In this document: one piece after another, positions 23,750 to 32,258 of the stretch
Numbering within the stretch: position 1 is the first letter of the stretch
Layout: each line of letters starts with the position of its first letter
Origin: Roseinatronobacter ekhonensis
GTDB taxonomy: Bacteria > Pseudomonadota > Alphaproteobacteria > Rhodobacterales > Rhodobacteraceae
NCBI RefSeq assembly: GCF_900499075.1
Contig: NZ_UIHC01000029.1
Span: forward strand, 1-40,845
Direction: 5' to 3'
DNA length: 40,845 nt
Position numbers and translations under genes: made by a program
The notes under the pieces: model-generated
Told to the model about the DNA's origin: nothing
What the model saw: the letters and a program-made list of their open reading frames with translations, nothing else
The model's database searches: none

Positions 23750-25882
23750 TCATCGGCCTCCAGTGAGCACTTCTTCGAACAGTCCTTCGGTTTCCTGTTC
23801 GAGCGCTCTGATGTCAGCTTCGATCTCCTCGAGAGTCCGAAGCGGCTGCGGCTGGTAAAAGTGCCGGGTGAACGAGATTTCATAGCCGATGAGCGTCTTC
23901 GACGGGTCGATCCATGCGTCCGACGCATGAGGCAGAACCTCGCGGCGAAAGAAGGCCTCGATGCCCCCATCTTCGAGAAAGGGCACCTGCTCAGTGTCTC
24001 TCAACTCGGTGTCCGGCTCGTATTCCATGATCGCCTTCTTGCCGTCGACGGCCCTATGGTAATTGCCGTACAGGGCGTCGGTTTCGGCATCAGCGCCCGG
24101 CTTGATCTTGGACACCTTCTTGATCACCGGTTCCGCTCCAGGATCTTTGATGCCCAACCCTGCCACCAGGAGCTTTCGGCGTTTTGCTGTCATGCGGACG
24201 CCGTGCTTACTCGCGACAGCTTCGGTTTCTTCGGTGAAGTGGTTGAAATCGAGATGGGGGCCTTCGCCCAACCGTTCGGTCACCTCTTCCAAAACGCTAA
24301 TAAGGGGCTCTTCAGCGGCCTCGGCACACACCTTGGCGAAGCGGCGCTGTGTGCTCGCCGACAGTTCAGCCTTCAAGCGCAAGGGCCGCTCGACCGTCAC
24401 CTTCCAATAGCCGAACGCCGCGTTGGGGAAGATCTTCGACTGCTCGCTTTCCTCGCTATAGAGGAAGCTATCGCAGATGTGCTTGATGTCGTCCGGCCGG
24501 AGAATGCAGTTCTTCTTGCCGAGGTTTTTCCGCAGCGGTTTGAACCACGCCGTCGCGTCGATCAGTTGGACTTTGCCCTTGCGCGACTCTGCCTTGCGAT
24601 TGCTGAGCACCCAGATGTAGGTCGCAATGCCGGTGTTATAGAAGATGTTGAGCGGCAGCGCGATGATGGCTTCGAGCCAATCATTCTCGATGACCCAGCG
24701 CCGCACATTGCTTTCCCCGGATCCCGCGTCGCCTGTAAACAGAGATGAGCCATTGTGGACCTCAGCGATCCGGCTGCCAACCTTGGTGGCCCTCTTCATC
24801 TTGCTCAGCATGTTGGCTAGAAAAACCATCTGGCCATCGCTGGAGCGCGTGATCAGGCTGTACTCGGGATCGCCACCGTGCTCGATCACGAAGCGGGGAT
24901 CTTTGATATCCTTCTTGCCGCCGAGCCGGTCGAGATCGGATTTCCAGCTCTTGCCATAGGGCGGGTTCGAAAGCATGAAATCGAATTCGCTCGATGGAAA
25001 TGCATCACTGGAGAGCGTCGAGCCATATTTCATGTTTTCGGCTTCGGCGCCTTCCCCCTTGAGGATGAGGTCCGCCTTGCTGATGGCAAAGGTCTCAGGG
25101 TTGACCTCCTGTCCGTAGAGATGAACCGACACCTCTTTCTCATGATCGGCTGCCAGCTTGACCAGCGTCTCTTCCGCCACGGTCAACATGCCACCCGTGC
25201 CGCAGGCACCATCATATACAAGATAGGTACCCGACTGAATATCATCCGCGACCGGCATGAAAATCAGGTACGACATGAGCTCTACCACGTCGCGTGGCGT
25301 GAAGTGCTCTCCGGCCTCTTCGTTGTTCTCTTCGTTGAACCGCCTTATCAGCTCCTCGAAGATTGTTCCCATGGAGTGGTTGTCGAGCCCCGGCAGACGC
25401 ACTCTTCCGTCTTGGTGCAAAACTGGCTTAGGGCTGAGATTGACTGATGGGTCAAGGAACTTTTCGATTAGGAATCCTAGCGCGTCCGCCTCGACAAGCG
25501 TCGGAACCTGATTCCGGAACTTGAACTTGTCCAGCACTTCCTGGACGTTTGGGGAGAAGCCGTCGAGATAGGCCTCGAAGTCTGACTTCAGCTGCTGACG
25601 ACGTGCGCGCGCAGTAAGGTCGCGAAGTCGGAACTGCGAAGTGTTGTAGAATGCCTCGCCAGACGCTTGGCAAAGAGCTGCATGCTGGTTGGCGACGCCG
25701 GCATTGTCCAGCTGCCCCTTCATGGTCAGCACGGCATCCTTTGTAGGTTCAAGTACGGCATCGAGACGACGAATAACCGTCATTGGCAAGATCACATCCC
25801 GATATTTGCCTCGAACATATACGTCGCGCAGAATATCGTCAGCGATGCTCCATATGAAATTACTGATATTTAAATCGCTCAC
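23750..25882 (-). CDS. hsdM: Type I DNA methyltransferase, HsdM subunit
   Basis: 710 residues from the GTG at 25882 (GAGGA site 7 bp upstream); the frame opens at 25999, but that part overlaps the HTH gene. HsdM is the N6-adenine methylase of the M2S core. The N-terminal HsdM helical domain reads ISNFIWSIADDILRDVYVRG, then VILPMTVIRRLDAVL; the catalytic domain has HFTPRDVV (193-200), motif I GACGTGG (225-231) and motif IV NPPY (306-309). At about 710 residues it is longer than the classic about 530-residue EcoKI HsdM, with an extended C-terminal part ending EIEADIRALEQETEGLFEEV. Upstream of the PRTase gene on the same strand. Confidence 0.96.
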   Translation of the reverse strand: MSDLNISNFIWSIADDILRDVYVRGKYRDVILPMTVIRRLDAVLEPTKDAVLTMKGQLDNAGVANQHAALCQASGEAFYNTSQFRLRDLTARARRQQLKSDFEAYLDGFSPNVQEVLDKFKFRNQVPTLVEADALGFLIEKFLDPSVNLSPKPVLHQDGRVRLPGLDNHSMGTIFEELIRRFNEENNEEAGEHFTPRDVVELMSYLIFMPVADDIQSGTYLVYDGACGTGGMLTVAEETLVKLAADHEKEVSVHLYGQEVNPETFAISKADLILKGEGAEAENMKYGSTLSSDAFPSSEFDFMLSNPPYGKSWKSDLDRLGGKKDIKDPRFVIEHGGDPEYSLITRSSDGQMVFLANMLSKMKRATKVGSRIAEVHNGSSLFTGDAGSGESNVRRWVIENDWLEAIIALPLNIFYNTGIATYIWVLSNRKAESRKGKVQLIDATAWFKPLRKNLGKKNCILRPDDIKHICDSFLYSEESEQSKIFPNAAFGYWKVTVERPLRLKAELSASTQRRFAKVCAEAAEEPLISVLEEVTERLGEGPHLDFNHFTEETEAVASKHGVRMTAKRRKLLVAGLGIKDPGAEPVIKKVSKIKPGADAETDALYGNYHRAVDGKKAIMEYEPDTELRDTEQVPFLEDGGIEAFFRREVLPHASDAWIDPSKTLIGYEISFTRHFYQPQPLRTLEEIEADIRALEQETEGLFEEVLTGGR

Positions 25883-25892
25883 TCGTTTGTCC

Positions 25893-26093
25893 TCAATTGT
25901 TTTTTTGCGCAGCTTCTTTTTGCAAATCGATCCAACAGTCGAGGTCCGATCTCTTGAAGCGCCATGCGCCAGCGACTTTAAAACCAGGTAGTTCACCACG
26001 TTTAGCGAGCCGATAGACGGTCTTCTCGTCGACGTTCAGATAGCCAGCCACATCTCGAAAGGTCATGGCTTGCTCAGCTGCATCCGTCATCAT
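25893..26093 (-). CDS. Excisionase-like HTH protein, putative RM operon regulator
   Basis: 66 residues from the ATG at 26093 (a second ATG follows immediately; GGAGG upstream serves either). MerR/excisionase-type HTH: MTFRDVAGYLNVDEKTVYRL, AKRGELPGFKVAGAWRFKRS, DLDCWIDLQKE. It starts the restriction operon 10 bp before hsdM. By position it could be a controller of hsd expression, comparable in role to C proteins of type II systems but from a different family; it could also be a leftover excisionase. The longer frame to 26291 has no support. Confidence 0.8.
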   Translation of the reverse strand: MMTDAAEQAMTFRDVAGYLNVDEKTVYRLAKRGELPGFKVAGAWRFKRSDLDCWIDLQKEAAQKNN

Positions 26094-26122
26094 TGCGCCC
26101 CTCCAGTTTTTCAGAGCATAGC

Positions 26123-26139
26123 AGGGCAAACTAGGGCAA
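26123..26139 (-). promoter_or_regulatory. AGGGCAA direct repeats upstream of the RM operon
   Basis: AGGGCAA at 26123-26129 and 26133-26139, 10 bp (one helical turn) apart, 30-46 bp upstream of the HTH gene. On the minus strand a TATGCT (26120-26115) next to them could be a -10 box. Candidate operator for the HTH protein. The rest of the 26094-26260 gap shows nothing else. Confidence 0.35.
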
Positions 26140-26260
26140 GCCAGTCCAGATGAGCCCAGGTTGTTCGCGAGCCAAGGTACGACTGCCGCGAAAGGCAAAA
26201 GCCGAAAGCGGTCAATCTGGATTTCTTGCCAGAATGTCGAATTGGGACCGATTGCGTCGA

Positions 26261-26644
26261 TCAGGTTAAAGATAGACGCTGCAGTGCCCATTCTGACGCA
26301 AACGGCTCCAGCGCTCGTGCCAGCGTCACCTCCGGTCCTTGCCTCCCGTCGAGAATCACCTCGACGATGTCTGGCGCGAGCAGCGTCAACCGCATGACGC
26401 GCGTCATGTAGGACGGTGCGATGCCTTCGCGTTCTGCGAGCTCGGCGATGGTAGTGAACTCGCTGGATTCCAATATCCGCTTCCAGCGAAACGCCCGCGC
26501 CAGCGCCTTGACCAACGTGTTGTCCATCTTTCGGTGGCTGGATGCACTGTCCGGCAGCTGCATCTCCTTACGCCCGCCACGCTTAACGAAGCGAAATGGG
26601 ACATGTACTGTCACCGTTTCCGGCACTGCCTTCGCACGGGTCAT
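26261..26644 (-). CDS. KorB/ParB-like HTH protein linked to serine recombinase
   Basis: 127 residues. The N-terminal part is basic (VPFRFVKRGGRKEMQLPD), the middle reads DNTLVKALARAFRWKRILE, and residues about 62-100 form a KorB/Spo0J-type HTH: FTTIAELAEREGIAPSYMTR followed by VMRLTLLAPDIVEVILDGRQ. The same small protein is commonly found directly after this type of recombinase in alphaproteobacterial genomes, as far as I remember. Its ATG overlaps the recombinase stop (ATGA). A role as recombination directionality factor or operon regulator is plausible but unproven. Confidence 0.75.
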   Translation of the reverse strand: MTRAKAVPETVTVHVPFRFVKRGGRKEMQLPDSASSHRKMDNTLVKALARAFRWKRILESSEFTTIAELAEREGIAPSYMTRVMRLTLLAPDIVEVILDGRQGPEVTLARALEPFASEWALQRLSLT

Positions 26645-27948
26645 GCAACTTCTCCGAGATCAGCCATCATTTCACGCGCCAGCCCGGTCAAACCGTCTAT
26701 GCGGAGGCGGACATTCAGGCCATCAGTGCCGATGTCGATCCGCTCGACCAGCAGTGTCGCGATGCGCGCCTGTTCAGCGGGGAAGAGCTCATCCCACAGC
26801 GGATCAAGACGGGTCAGCGCGTCACGGGCGTCGGCCTCGGTGATCTCGCCATCCTGCGAGCGGGCCGCCTTCCATGTGCCCGCCACGATTTCTGGTTGGC
26901 GGAACACGGCGCGAAGTTGGTCGATGACGGCGGTTTCGATTTCGCCCGCTGGAACCCGGCCAACCGGGCATGACCCGGCACCATGCTTCAGCACCGACTG
27001 GCTGACATAGTATCGGTAGAGTTTGCCACCCTTGCGCGTGTGGGTTGGCGAGAAGGCCGCGCCATCCGGGCCATAGAGCAGCCCTTTCAGAAGCGCGGGC
27101 GTGTCCGCACGGGTGCGCGCGGCGCGTTTGCGGGGGCTTTCGGTCAGGATGGCATGTACCTTGTCCCAAACCGCTCGATCAATTATGGCGTCATGCTCGC
27201 CGGGATAGCTGTCGCCCTTGTGGACCGCTTCACCGATGTAGGCGCGGTTGTTCAGCAGGCGATACAGGTATTTCTTGTCGATCCTGTTCCCTCGCGGCGT
27301 GCGGATGCCGCGCGTGCCGAGCTCTCGCGCCAGTTCCGTGCAGGACCCGATCTCGAGGAAGCGGGCGAAGATCCAGCGCACATGCGCAGCGGCCTCTTCG
27401 TCGATCACCAACTTGCGGTTTTCGACGCGGTAGCCGTAGGGCGGCACACCGCCCATCCACATGCCCTTCTTCCGGCTCGCAGCGACCTTGTCGCGAATGC
27501 GTTCGGCGGTCACCTCGCGCTCGAACTGGGCGAAGCTGAGCAGGATATTCAGTGTCAGCCGGCCCATGGACGTCGTGGTGTTGAATGACTGCGTCACCGA
27601 GACGAAGGTCACGCCGTTGCGGTCGAAGACCTCGACCAGCTTGGCGAAATCGGCCAGCGAGCGTGACAGGCGGTCGATCTTGTAGACCACGACCACGTCC
27701 ACCAGCCCGTCCTCGATGTCCTCCAGCAGCCGCTTCAGTCCTGCGCGTTCCAGCGTGCCGCCGGATATCCCGCCATCATCGAACTGATCGCGAACCAGCA
27801 CCCAGCCCTCGGACCGTTGGCTGGCGATGTAGGATTCGCAGGCCTCGCGCTGGGCGTGCAGGCTGTTGAACTCCTGCTCCAGCCCTTCCTCGGAGGATTT
27901 GCGGGTGTAAACGGCGCAGCGCAGTTTCCGGACGATGGGTTTGGTCAT
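26641..27948 (-). CDS. Large serine recombinase (resolvase/invertase family)
   Basis: 435 residues from the ATG at 27948, which has a GGAGGTC site and overlaps the upstream stop; the frame to 28056 is not needed. Resolvase catalytic domain: CAVYTRKSSEEG with the nucleophile Ser at 18, DGGISGGTLERAGLKRL, VVVYKIDRLSRSLADF and FAQFEREVTAERIRDKV. Then comes a Recombinase (PF07508) domain with PPYGYRVENRKLVIDEEAA and LYRLLNNRAYIGEAVHKG. The following zinc-ribbon position reads GLLYGPDGAAFSPTHTRKGG and lacks the usual Cys pairs. Probably the integrase of the phage/ICE-like region, transcribed near the end of its replication operon. Target site unknown. Confidence 0.93.
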   Translation of the reverse strand: MTKPIVRKLRCAVYTRKSSEEGLEQEFNSLHAQREACESYIASQRSEGWVLVRDQFDDGGISGGTLERAGLKRLLEDIEDGLVDVVVVYKIDRLSRSLADFAKLVEVFDRNGVTFVSVTQSFNTTTSMGRLTLNILLSFAQFEREVTAERIRDKVAASRKKGMWMGGVPPYGYRVENRKLVIDEEAAAHVRWIFARFLEIGSCTELARELGTRGIRTPRGNRIDKKYLYRLLNNRAYIGEAVHKGDSYPGEHDAIIDRAVWDKVHAILTESPRKRAARTRADTPALLKGLLYGPDGAAFSPTHTRKGGKLYRYYVSQSVLKHGAGSCPVGRVPAGEIETAVIDQLRAVFRQPEIVAGTWKAARSQDGEITEADARDALTRLDPLWDELFPAEQARIATLLVERIDIGTDGLNVRLRIDGLTGLAREMMADLGEVA

Positions 27949-28397
27949 GCTGACCTCCGGTGGTTTTTCAGCCCAAAGAATACCCAGCCGTTCCAGCGTG
28001 TGCCGGTGATGGCGCGGGCGATGGCCGACAGGGACTTGTAGTGCCGCCCCTGCCATTCGAAGCCGTCAGAAGTGACCGTGACGATCTGTTCGACACCCTG
28101 CCACTCGCGGATCAGCCGCGTGCCGGCGATGGGTGTCATGTCGGCGCGGATGCGGCTCTTCTTGCGGTCGCCGCCGTCGAGTTCCTCGCCGAGCCGCTCC
28201 AGCCGCCGGACGGTCTCGGGTTTCAGCCCGCCATAGGCCAGTTCCTGGATGCGATACGCCAGCCGGCTTTCGAGATAGCGCCGGTTGAACGGCGGCGGCT
28301 CGGTGTCGAACAGGTCGCGCCATTGCTGCTTCAAGTCCGGTGTCGAGGTAGTCTTGAGCGCGGCGAGGCGCGCGGGGATGGGGTCAGGCGTCTTCAT
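27945..28397 (-). CDS. DUF2924-family protein
   Basis: 150 residues from the ATG at 28397, with a GGAGA site 6 bp upstream; the frame opens at 28424. DUF2924 features: LKQQWRDLFDTEPPPFNRRYLE is the conserved core (split: LFDTEPPPFNRRYLESRLAY), followed by RIQELAYGGLKPETVRRL and the C-terminal GTRLIREWQGVEQIVTV, DGFEWQGRHYKSLSAIARAI, TGTRWNGWVFFGL. The last segment is a DNA-binding-like module also known from other phage proteins. It nearly always accompanies the serine recombinase in such clusters and probably assists recombination; its biochemical role is not established. Confidence 0.88.
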   Translation of the reverse strand: MKTPDPIPARLAALKTTSTPDLKQQWRDLFDTEPPPFNRRYLESRLAYRIQELAYGGLKPETVRRLERLGEELDGGDRKKSRIRADMTPIAGTRLIREWQGVEQIVTVTSDGFEWQGRHYKSLSAIARAITGTRWNGWVFFGLKNHRRSA

Positions 28398-28596
28398 GGT
28401 GTTCTCCGTTGAATGGAGTTGCATGAAGGCATTCGTCGGGCGGAGAGTGTAGGCAACTTTCTCCCGTATCCGCAGATGGTTGCGCCTTGTCTCGATGGCG
28501 CAGTCGCATCAGGCCGAGCGCCAGCAGGCCGCACAGTTCGGTCCGACGTTCGACGGGTGTCATTCGGTCGGGTGGGAGCGCGTTGGGGCGTTTCAT
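28384..28596 (-). CDS. Small unknown protein of the recombinase cluster
   Basis: 70 residues: MKRPNALPPDRMTPVERRTE, then LCGLLALGLMRLRHRD and a variable, probably disordered tail. The N-terminal half is the kind of short conserved sequence seen beside DUF2924/recombinase pairs. Its ATG overlaps the helicase stop as ATGA, and its end overlaps the DUF2924 start by 14 bp, which supports real translation. Function unknown. Confidence 0.65.
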   Translation of the reverse strand: MKRPNALPPDRMTPVERRTELCGLLALGLMRLRHRDKAQPSADTGESCLHSPPDECLHATPFNGEHHEDA

Positions 28597-30275
28597 GCGG
28601 CGTTCCGCGCCAAATCGCGCATCACCGCGCTGCGGATGCCTGCGCGGTTCCAGCGAAAGTTGAGATGGCAGTTGGCGGCGTATTTGGAGAGGCCGAAATC
28701 CATACCACTGATTTCAAATCCGGCGCGCGTCAGCAGTTCGATCTGGCGGAGGGTGGCTGGATCGTTCAACCAGCGCTTGCTCTTGGCCGAGGCGTTGCTG
28801 GTTTCGGTCTCTCGCAGAAAGTCATCTGCTGCCGCAAGCGCCTGCACCCGTGTGCCAACAGCCAATGTGCGGATGGCTTTGCCTTTGGGGCGGCCAAGCG
28901 CGTACCAGAGCGTGCCGTCATGGAAGACGCCAGCCCAGCCCTGAAACCCGCTGGCCATAAGCGCCTGTTCGTCTTCATGCAGCGCGACCCACGAGAAGGG
29001 TGAGCGATCCAGCAAATCGATCTCGGTCATCTCGAACGCGGTCAGTAACCGCTTCTCGCCGGTATCCCGCGTGAAAATGTGGCCGCAGAAATCGCAGATG
29101 GATGCCCCGAGGGGCAGTTCTGCCTCACATGACGGGCAGGTCTTCCACGGCTGAGCCCCGGTGGGCGTATCCTCATCTTCGAGGCCGATGTCCTGTTCCA
29201 GCGACCCATGGCGCATCGCCGCACCGGCAAAATCCAGCACGATGCAATCTGTCTTTATCATGCCGGGATAGCGCTCTGGATCGACGCGCCGAAGGCCGCG
29301 CCCAACGGACTGGATGAAGGTGCCTTTGTGCAGCATGGGGCGCAGGATGCCGATGCATCCTACCGGCTGACTGTCAAACCCCTCGGTCAGCACCATACAA
29401 TTGGCAAGGACCTGAACCTCTCCGCGGTCAAACCGCGATATAAGGTCGGCGCGCGCTCCGGCGGCCATGTCGCCCGTGATGGTTTCGGCCGAGACGCCAT
29501 CCGCGCGGAATGCTTCAGCAACGGCCTCAGCGTGGGCCACCGTCGAGCAGAAGAATATCGTGCGCCGGTCTGCCGCTTTATCTTTCCAGTGTTCCACGAC
29601 GGTCTCATTGAGCACCGTGCGGTTCAGCACCTTATCGGCCTGGCGCATGTCGAAATCACCGGCGGTGCTGTTGATCCCGGACAGTTCATCCTCGACGCCG
29701 AGATCGATGGTATAGGTCCGGGGCCGCACCAGCAGGCCCCGCGCGATCAGCGTGCCGATCCGGAGATGGTAGCCCACGTTGCTGAAGGTTTTGCGCAAGG
29801 ACTGGCCGTCCCCGCGACCGGGGGTGGCGGAAAGACCGAGCAGTTTGGCCTTCGGGTTCAGGCCGCGCACATGCTCGATCACGGATTGATAGCTGGTGGC
29901 CGCGGCGCGATGGCATTCGTCGATGATCAGGTGTGATATGGTCGGCATGGCCTCGCGCCGATTGACGCGCGCCAGCGTCTGCACGCTGCCAAACACCACG
30001 CGGCCGTCCCAGCAGTCCTGCTCCGCCTTGACCACCGAGGTGTTCAGGCCCGAGATGTGACCCATCGCCGAACGGTTCTGCTCGATAAGTTCGTCGGTGT
30101 GCTGGAGAACCAGCACCTTGGCATTGCGGTCCCGTTCTGCCTGTTCACCGACATAGAAGCCTGCGATGGCCGTCTTGCCCGCACCGGTGGGCAGCACGAG
30201 CATGGTGTTGCCATTCTCGGCCGTGCGGTTATGGGCGGCATCCACCGCTGCCCGCTGATAATCACGAGGAATCAT
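28593..30275 (-). CDS. SF2 DEAD/DEAH-type helicase with zinc ribbon
   Basis: 560 residues. Phage-type replication or recombination helicase. Motif I is LPTGAGKT (29-36), motif II is DECH in LIIDECHRAA, motif III LSATPGR, motif VI QSVGRGLRR; motif IV-V lie around GFDSQPVGC. After the motor, CPSCEAELPLGASICDFCG is a C4 zinc ribbon, and the C-terminal about 150 residues (from SWVALHEDEQALMASG) look like a DNA- or partner-binding domain. The ATG at 30275 has a strong GGGAGG site. It is followed directly by the recombinase group and preceded by the ssDNA-binding-type gene with an 11-bp gap. Confidence 0.9.
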   Translation of the reverse strand: MIPRDYQRAAVDAAHNRTAENGNTMLVLPTGAGKTAIAGFYVGEQAERDRNAKVLVLQHTDELIEQNRSAMGHISGLNTSVVKAEQDCWDGRVVFGSVQTLARVNRREAMPTISHLIIDECHRAAATSYQSVIEHVRGLNPKAKLLGLSATPGRGDGQSLRKTFSNVGYHLRIGTLIARGLLVRPRTYTIDLGVEDELSGINSTAGDFDMRQADKVLNRTVLNETVVEHWKDKAADRRTIFFCSTVAHAEAVAEAFRADGVSAETITGDMAAGARADLISRFDRGEVQVLANCMVLTEGFDSQPVGCIGILRPMLHKGTFIQSVGRGLRRVDPERYPGMIKTDCIVLDFAGAAMRHGSLEQDIGLEDEDTPTGAQPWKTCPSCEAELPLGASICDFCGHIFTRDTGEKRLLTAFEMTEIDLLDRSPFSWVALHEDEQALMASGFQGWAGVFHDGTLWYALGRPKGKAIRTLAVGTRVQALAAADDFLRETETSNASAKSKRWLNDPATLRQIELLTRAGFEISGMDFGLSKYAANCHLNFRWNRAGIRSAVMRDLARNAA

Positions 30276-30286
30276 GCCAGCCTCCC

Positions 30287-30913
30287 TTAGCGTGCCCAGA
30301 ACGGCGCATTGCCAGAACTGGCGGGATCCGCACCGGGGGGGGCAGCGCTGCCGCCATATGCCGAAGTTGGCGCGGTGTTGGGGGGCGCAGGCGTGGGCGC
30401 AGCACCCATCACCGCAAGATACTGGCCGTGATCGGGGCCGATGGCCGCCTTGATCACGTTGCGTCCGGTATCTTCGGGATTGTCGCGATCCTTTTCGACG
30501 CCGATCTTGGCGACGAAATCCAGCCCGCTGAGATCACCGAGGCTTCGGATCAGACGTGCGGCGCGGGCCGCCTCCGACTGATCGCTTGCCTTGATGCCGC
30601 GCGCGGATTCGAGAATGCCTCTGATGAGAGCGCGGCCCCGGTTTGCATAGCTATCCTCACCGCGTTCGTTGACATTTTTCCCCTTGAAGCCGATGCGCGT
30701 GTAAATCCGCCGCCGCGCGTAGGGACCATCGAGCACGATTGCCTCGACATTCAGATAAAGAGCGGAGCTTGTGCGGCTCTGGGTCAGCCAGCCCTCAGGG
30801 CCCGCGCCGCCAGGACGGATGGTCAGGGCTACCTTGGCCAGCGTGTTTGCCGGGATGAGATCGAATGCGGCGTCCTGGCTGTCCGCGCCGTTAAAATCCA
30901 TGTTGTCAGCCAT
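30287..30913 (-). CDS. Phage-type protein, possibly ssDNA-binding (DUF669-like)
   Basis: 208 residues. The N-terminal part begins FDLIPANTLAKVALTIRPGG and contains TSSALYLNVEAIVLDGPYARRR (split: ALYLNVEAIVLDGPYA), a beta-rich domain that resembles DUF669-type proteins suspected of binding ssDNA. The C-terminal about 40 residues are Pro/Ala/Gly-rich and end NAPFWAR, reminiscent of the tails by which SSB-like proteins recruit partners. It lies 4 bp after a RecA-like ATPase and before a helicase, as expected for a recombination module. The assignment is by fold impression and position; call it hypothetical if that is not confirmed. AGGAG upstream of the ATG at 30913. Confidence 0.6.
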   Translation of the reverse strand: MADNMDFNGADSQDAAFDLIPANTLAKVALTIRPGGAGPEGWLTQSRTSSALYLNVEAIVLDGPYARRRIYTRIGFKGKNVNERGEDSYANRGRALIRGILESARGIKASDQSEAARAARLIRSLGDLSGLDFVAKIGVEKDRDNPEDTGRNVIKAAIGPDHGQYLAVMGAAPTPAPPNTAPTSAYGGSAAPPGADPASSGNAPFWAR

Positions 30914-30917
30914 GGGA

Positions 30918-31814
30918 TCAGGCTCCTTTCGTCATGGGATCGGATTGGGGTGCTGCCTCGGGCAGTTCGAAATCGAGGCCAGATTTGGAGGTCGTTCCCT
31001 GACCGGCGCGGATCTTGGCCATCAGGCGGCCGAGGTGCGCCTGCTCGATCATCGAGAGTCGGCCGCTGCGGTCTTTGGCAGGGAATCCGAAATCGTTGAT
31101 CGTGGTGCAGATAAAGGCTCGGAATGGATCGCCCTCTTGGGGGCGGATTTCAGCGAGCGTGATGACCTCATCGACGATGCCGGGCAGTTCGAGGCCGGTC
31201 TTGGATCCCTCAACCTGCATCGCAAAATAAGGCTTGCCGAAATCATCAATCTTTTTGTCAAGCAGGCCGACTAACCAGATGTTCTTACGCGGCGTGTGCT
31301 GGAGGTGGGTCAGCCAGCCGATCATTTCCTGACCGAGCAGCCCGTAGGCGCCGCGCATGTCGGGTTTGCCGCTACGGTCGGATTGTGCCTGGGGCTGTCC
31401 CTTGCACCATTGCATGCAGATGCGGGAGGCGACCGAAATGCTATCGACGAAAACCGTCTCGTATTTGTCGAGTACGGACGGATCGCCGAATGCGGCGCAG
31501 ACGCGGTCGTAATCGCGCGGGCTGTAGGGCTGATCTTCGCGCATCGCCGGATTTGGTCCGCCGATCCAGCAGGCCAGATCGCGGGCACGTTCCCAATCAC
31601 GGATTCGGATTTCATCTCCGGGCCAGCCCTGTACCGCCAATTCACCGGCCTCGAGGTTCAGGAAGAGCGTATGTTCCGGATCCATCGTCCAGAGCTGGCT
31701 GGTCTTGCCGATGCCGGAAATGCCGGTCAGGACACCCTTTATGCCGCGGGTTTCCTTGAGCCGTTCGTCGGCAGTGATGATCTTCAGCGGGGCGGGTGCG
31801 AAGGGCGCGCTCAT
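30918..31814 (-). CDS. RecA-like phage ATPase (AAA_24/Sak4 type)
   Basis: 298 residues. Walker A is LTGISGIGKTSQLW (29-42), with TVFVDSISVASRI as the Walker B-like strand and KNIWLVGLLDKKIDD further on. Short single-domain RecA-fold proteins of this kind (Sak4) pair homologous ssDNA in phage recombination together with an ssDNA-binding protein, which is encoded next to it here. The C-terminal about 30 residues are flexible. Its start overlaps the preceding stop (ATGA). Confidence 0.8.
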   Translation of the reverse strand: MSAPFAPAPLKIITADERLKETRGIKGVLTGISGIGKTSQLWTMDPEHTLFLNLEAGELAVQGWPGDEIRIRDWERARDLACWIGGPNPAMREDQPYSPRDYDRVCAAFGDPSVLDKYETVFVDSISVASRICMQWCKGQPQAQSDRSGKPDMRGAYGLLGQEMIGWLTHLQHTPRKNIWLVGLLDKKIDDFGKPYFAMQVEGSKTGLELPGIVDEVITLAEIRPQEGDPFRAFICTTINDFGFPAKDRSGRLSMIEQAHLGRLMAKIRAGQGTTSKSGLDFELPEAAPQSDPMTKGA

Positions 31815-32101
31815 TTGCGCGCTTCCAGTTCGCGGACAGCAGCCGAGACGGCGATATCGGTGCCCGCCGCGCCCTGCTTACGGGCCATCGAGATGATCTC
31901 TTCCAATGCCATGGTGGCTTGCGCGAGCGCGGAGCGTTCCTTGTTGAGGGGGATCAATGCGAACGCGATGTCATCAATGGAGGCCCGTTCAATCGCCACT
32001 GAGCGGGCGGAGCGGCCGCCGATGGCCGGCACTGCGATCGTGTCGGGGATTACGCTCAGCCAAGTGGACTGGCGCAGCTTTTTGAGGGGACTGGTGAACA
32101 T
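31811..32101 (-). CDS. Unknown small protein of the recombination operon
   Basis: 96 residues from the ATG at 32101 with AAGGAG 9 bp upstream; the frame to 32152 is not needed. Reads MFTSPLKKLRQSTWLSVIPD, then a region rich in small residues and a helical end LAQATMALEEIISMARKQGA. No family recognised. Position ahead of the Sak4-like gene and the 4-bp overlap with it suggest a recombination or replication accessory protein. Confidence 0.65.
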   Translation of the reverse strand: MFTSPLKKLRQSTWLSVIPDTIAVPAIGGRSARSVAIERASIDDIAFALIPLNKERSALAQATMALEEIISMARKQGAAGTDIAVSAAVRELEARK

Positions 32102-32153
32102 GTGTGAATGCTCCTTTTTCGTCGTGCCCAGGGATTGTCGTTCAGGTGACAAC

Positions 32154-32231
32154 TGCCGGGCCCGACGCCGCCCTGGAGCTCGCGGTCGGGGTGTTTCCCT
32201 GAGAGTTTTGCATTCCCCCGAAGGCCCGGCA
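32154..32231 (-). other. Long-range inverted repeat between sigma-like gene and recombination operon
   Basis: TGCCGGGCC (32154-32162) and GGCCCGGCA (32223-32231), 9-bp perfect arms 60 nt apart, filling most of the 32102-32258 gap. Could fold in the leader of the recombination operon mRNA. No T run, so not a simple terminator. Confidence 0.35.
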
Positions 32232-32258
32232 TGAATTCGATGATCTGCTTGCCTTCAC

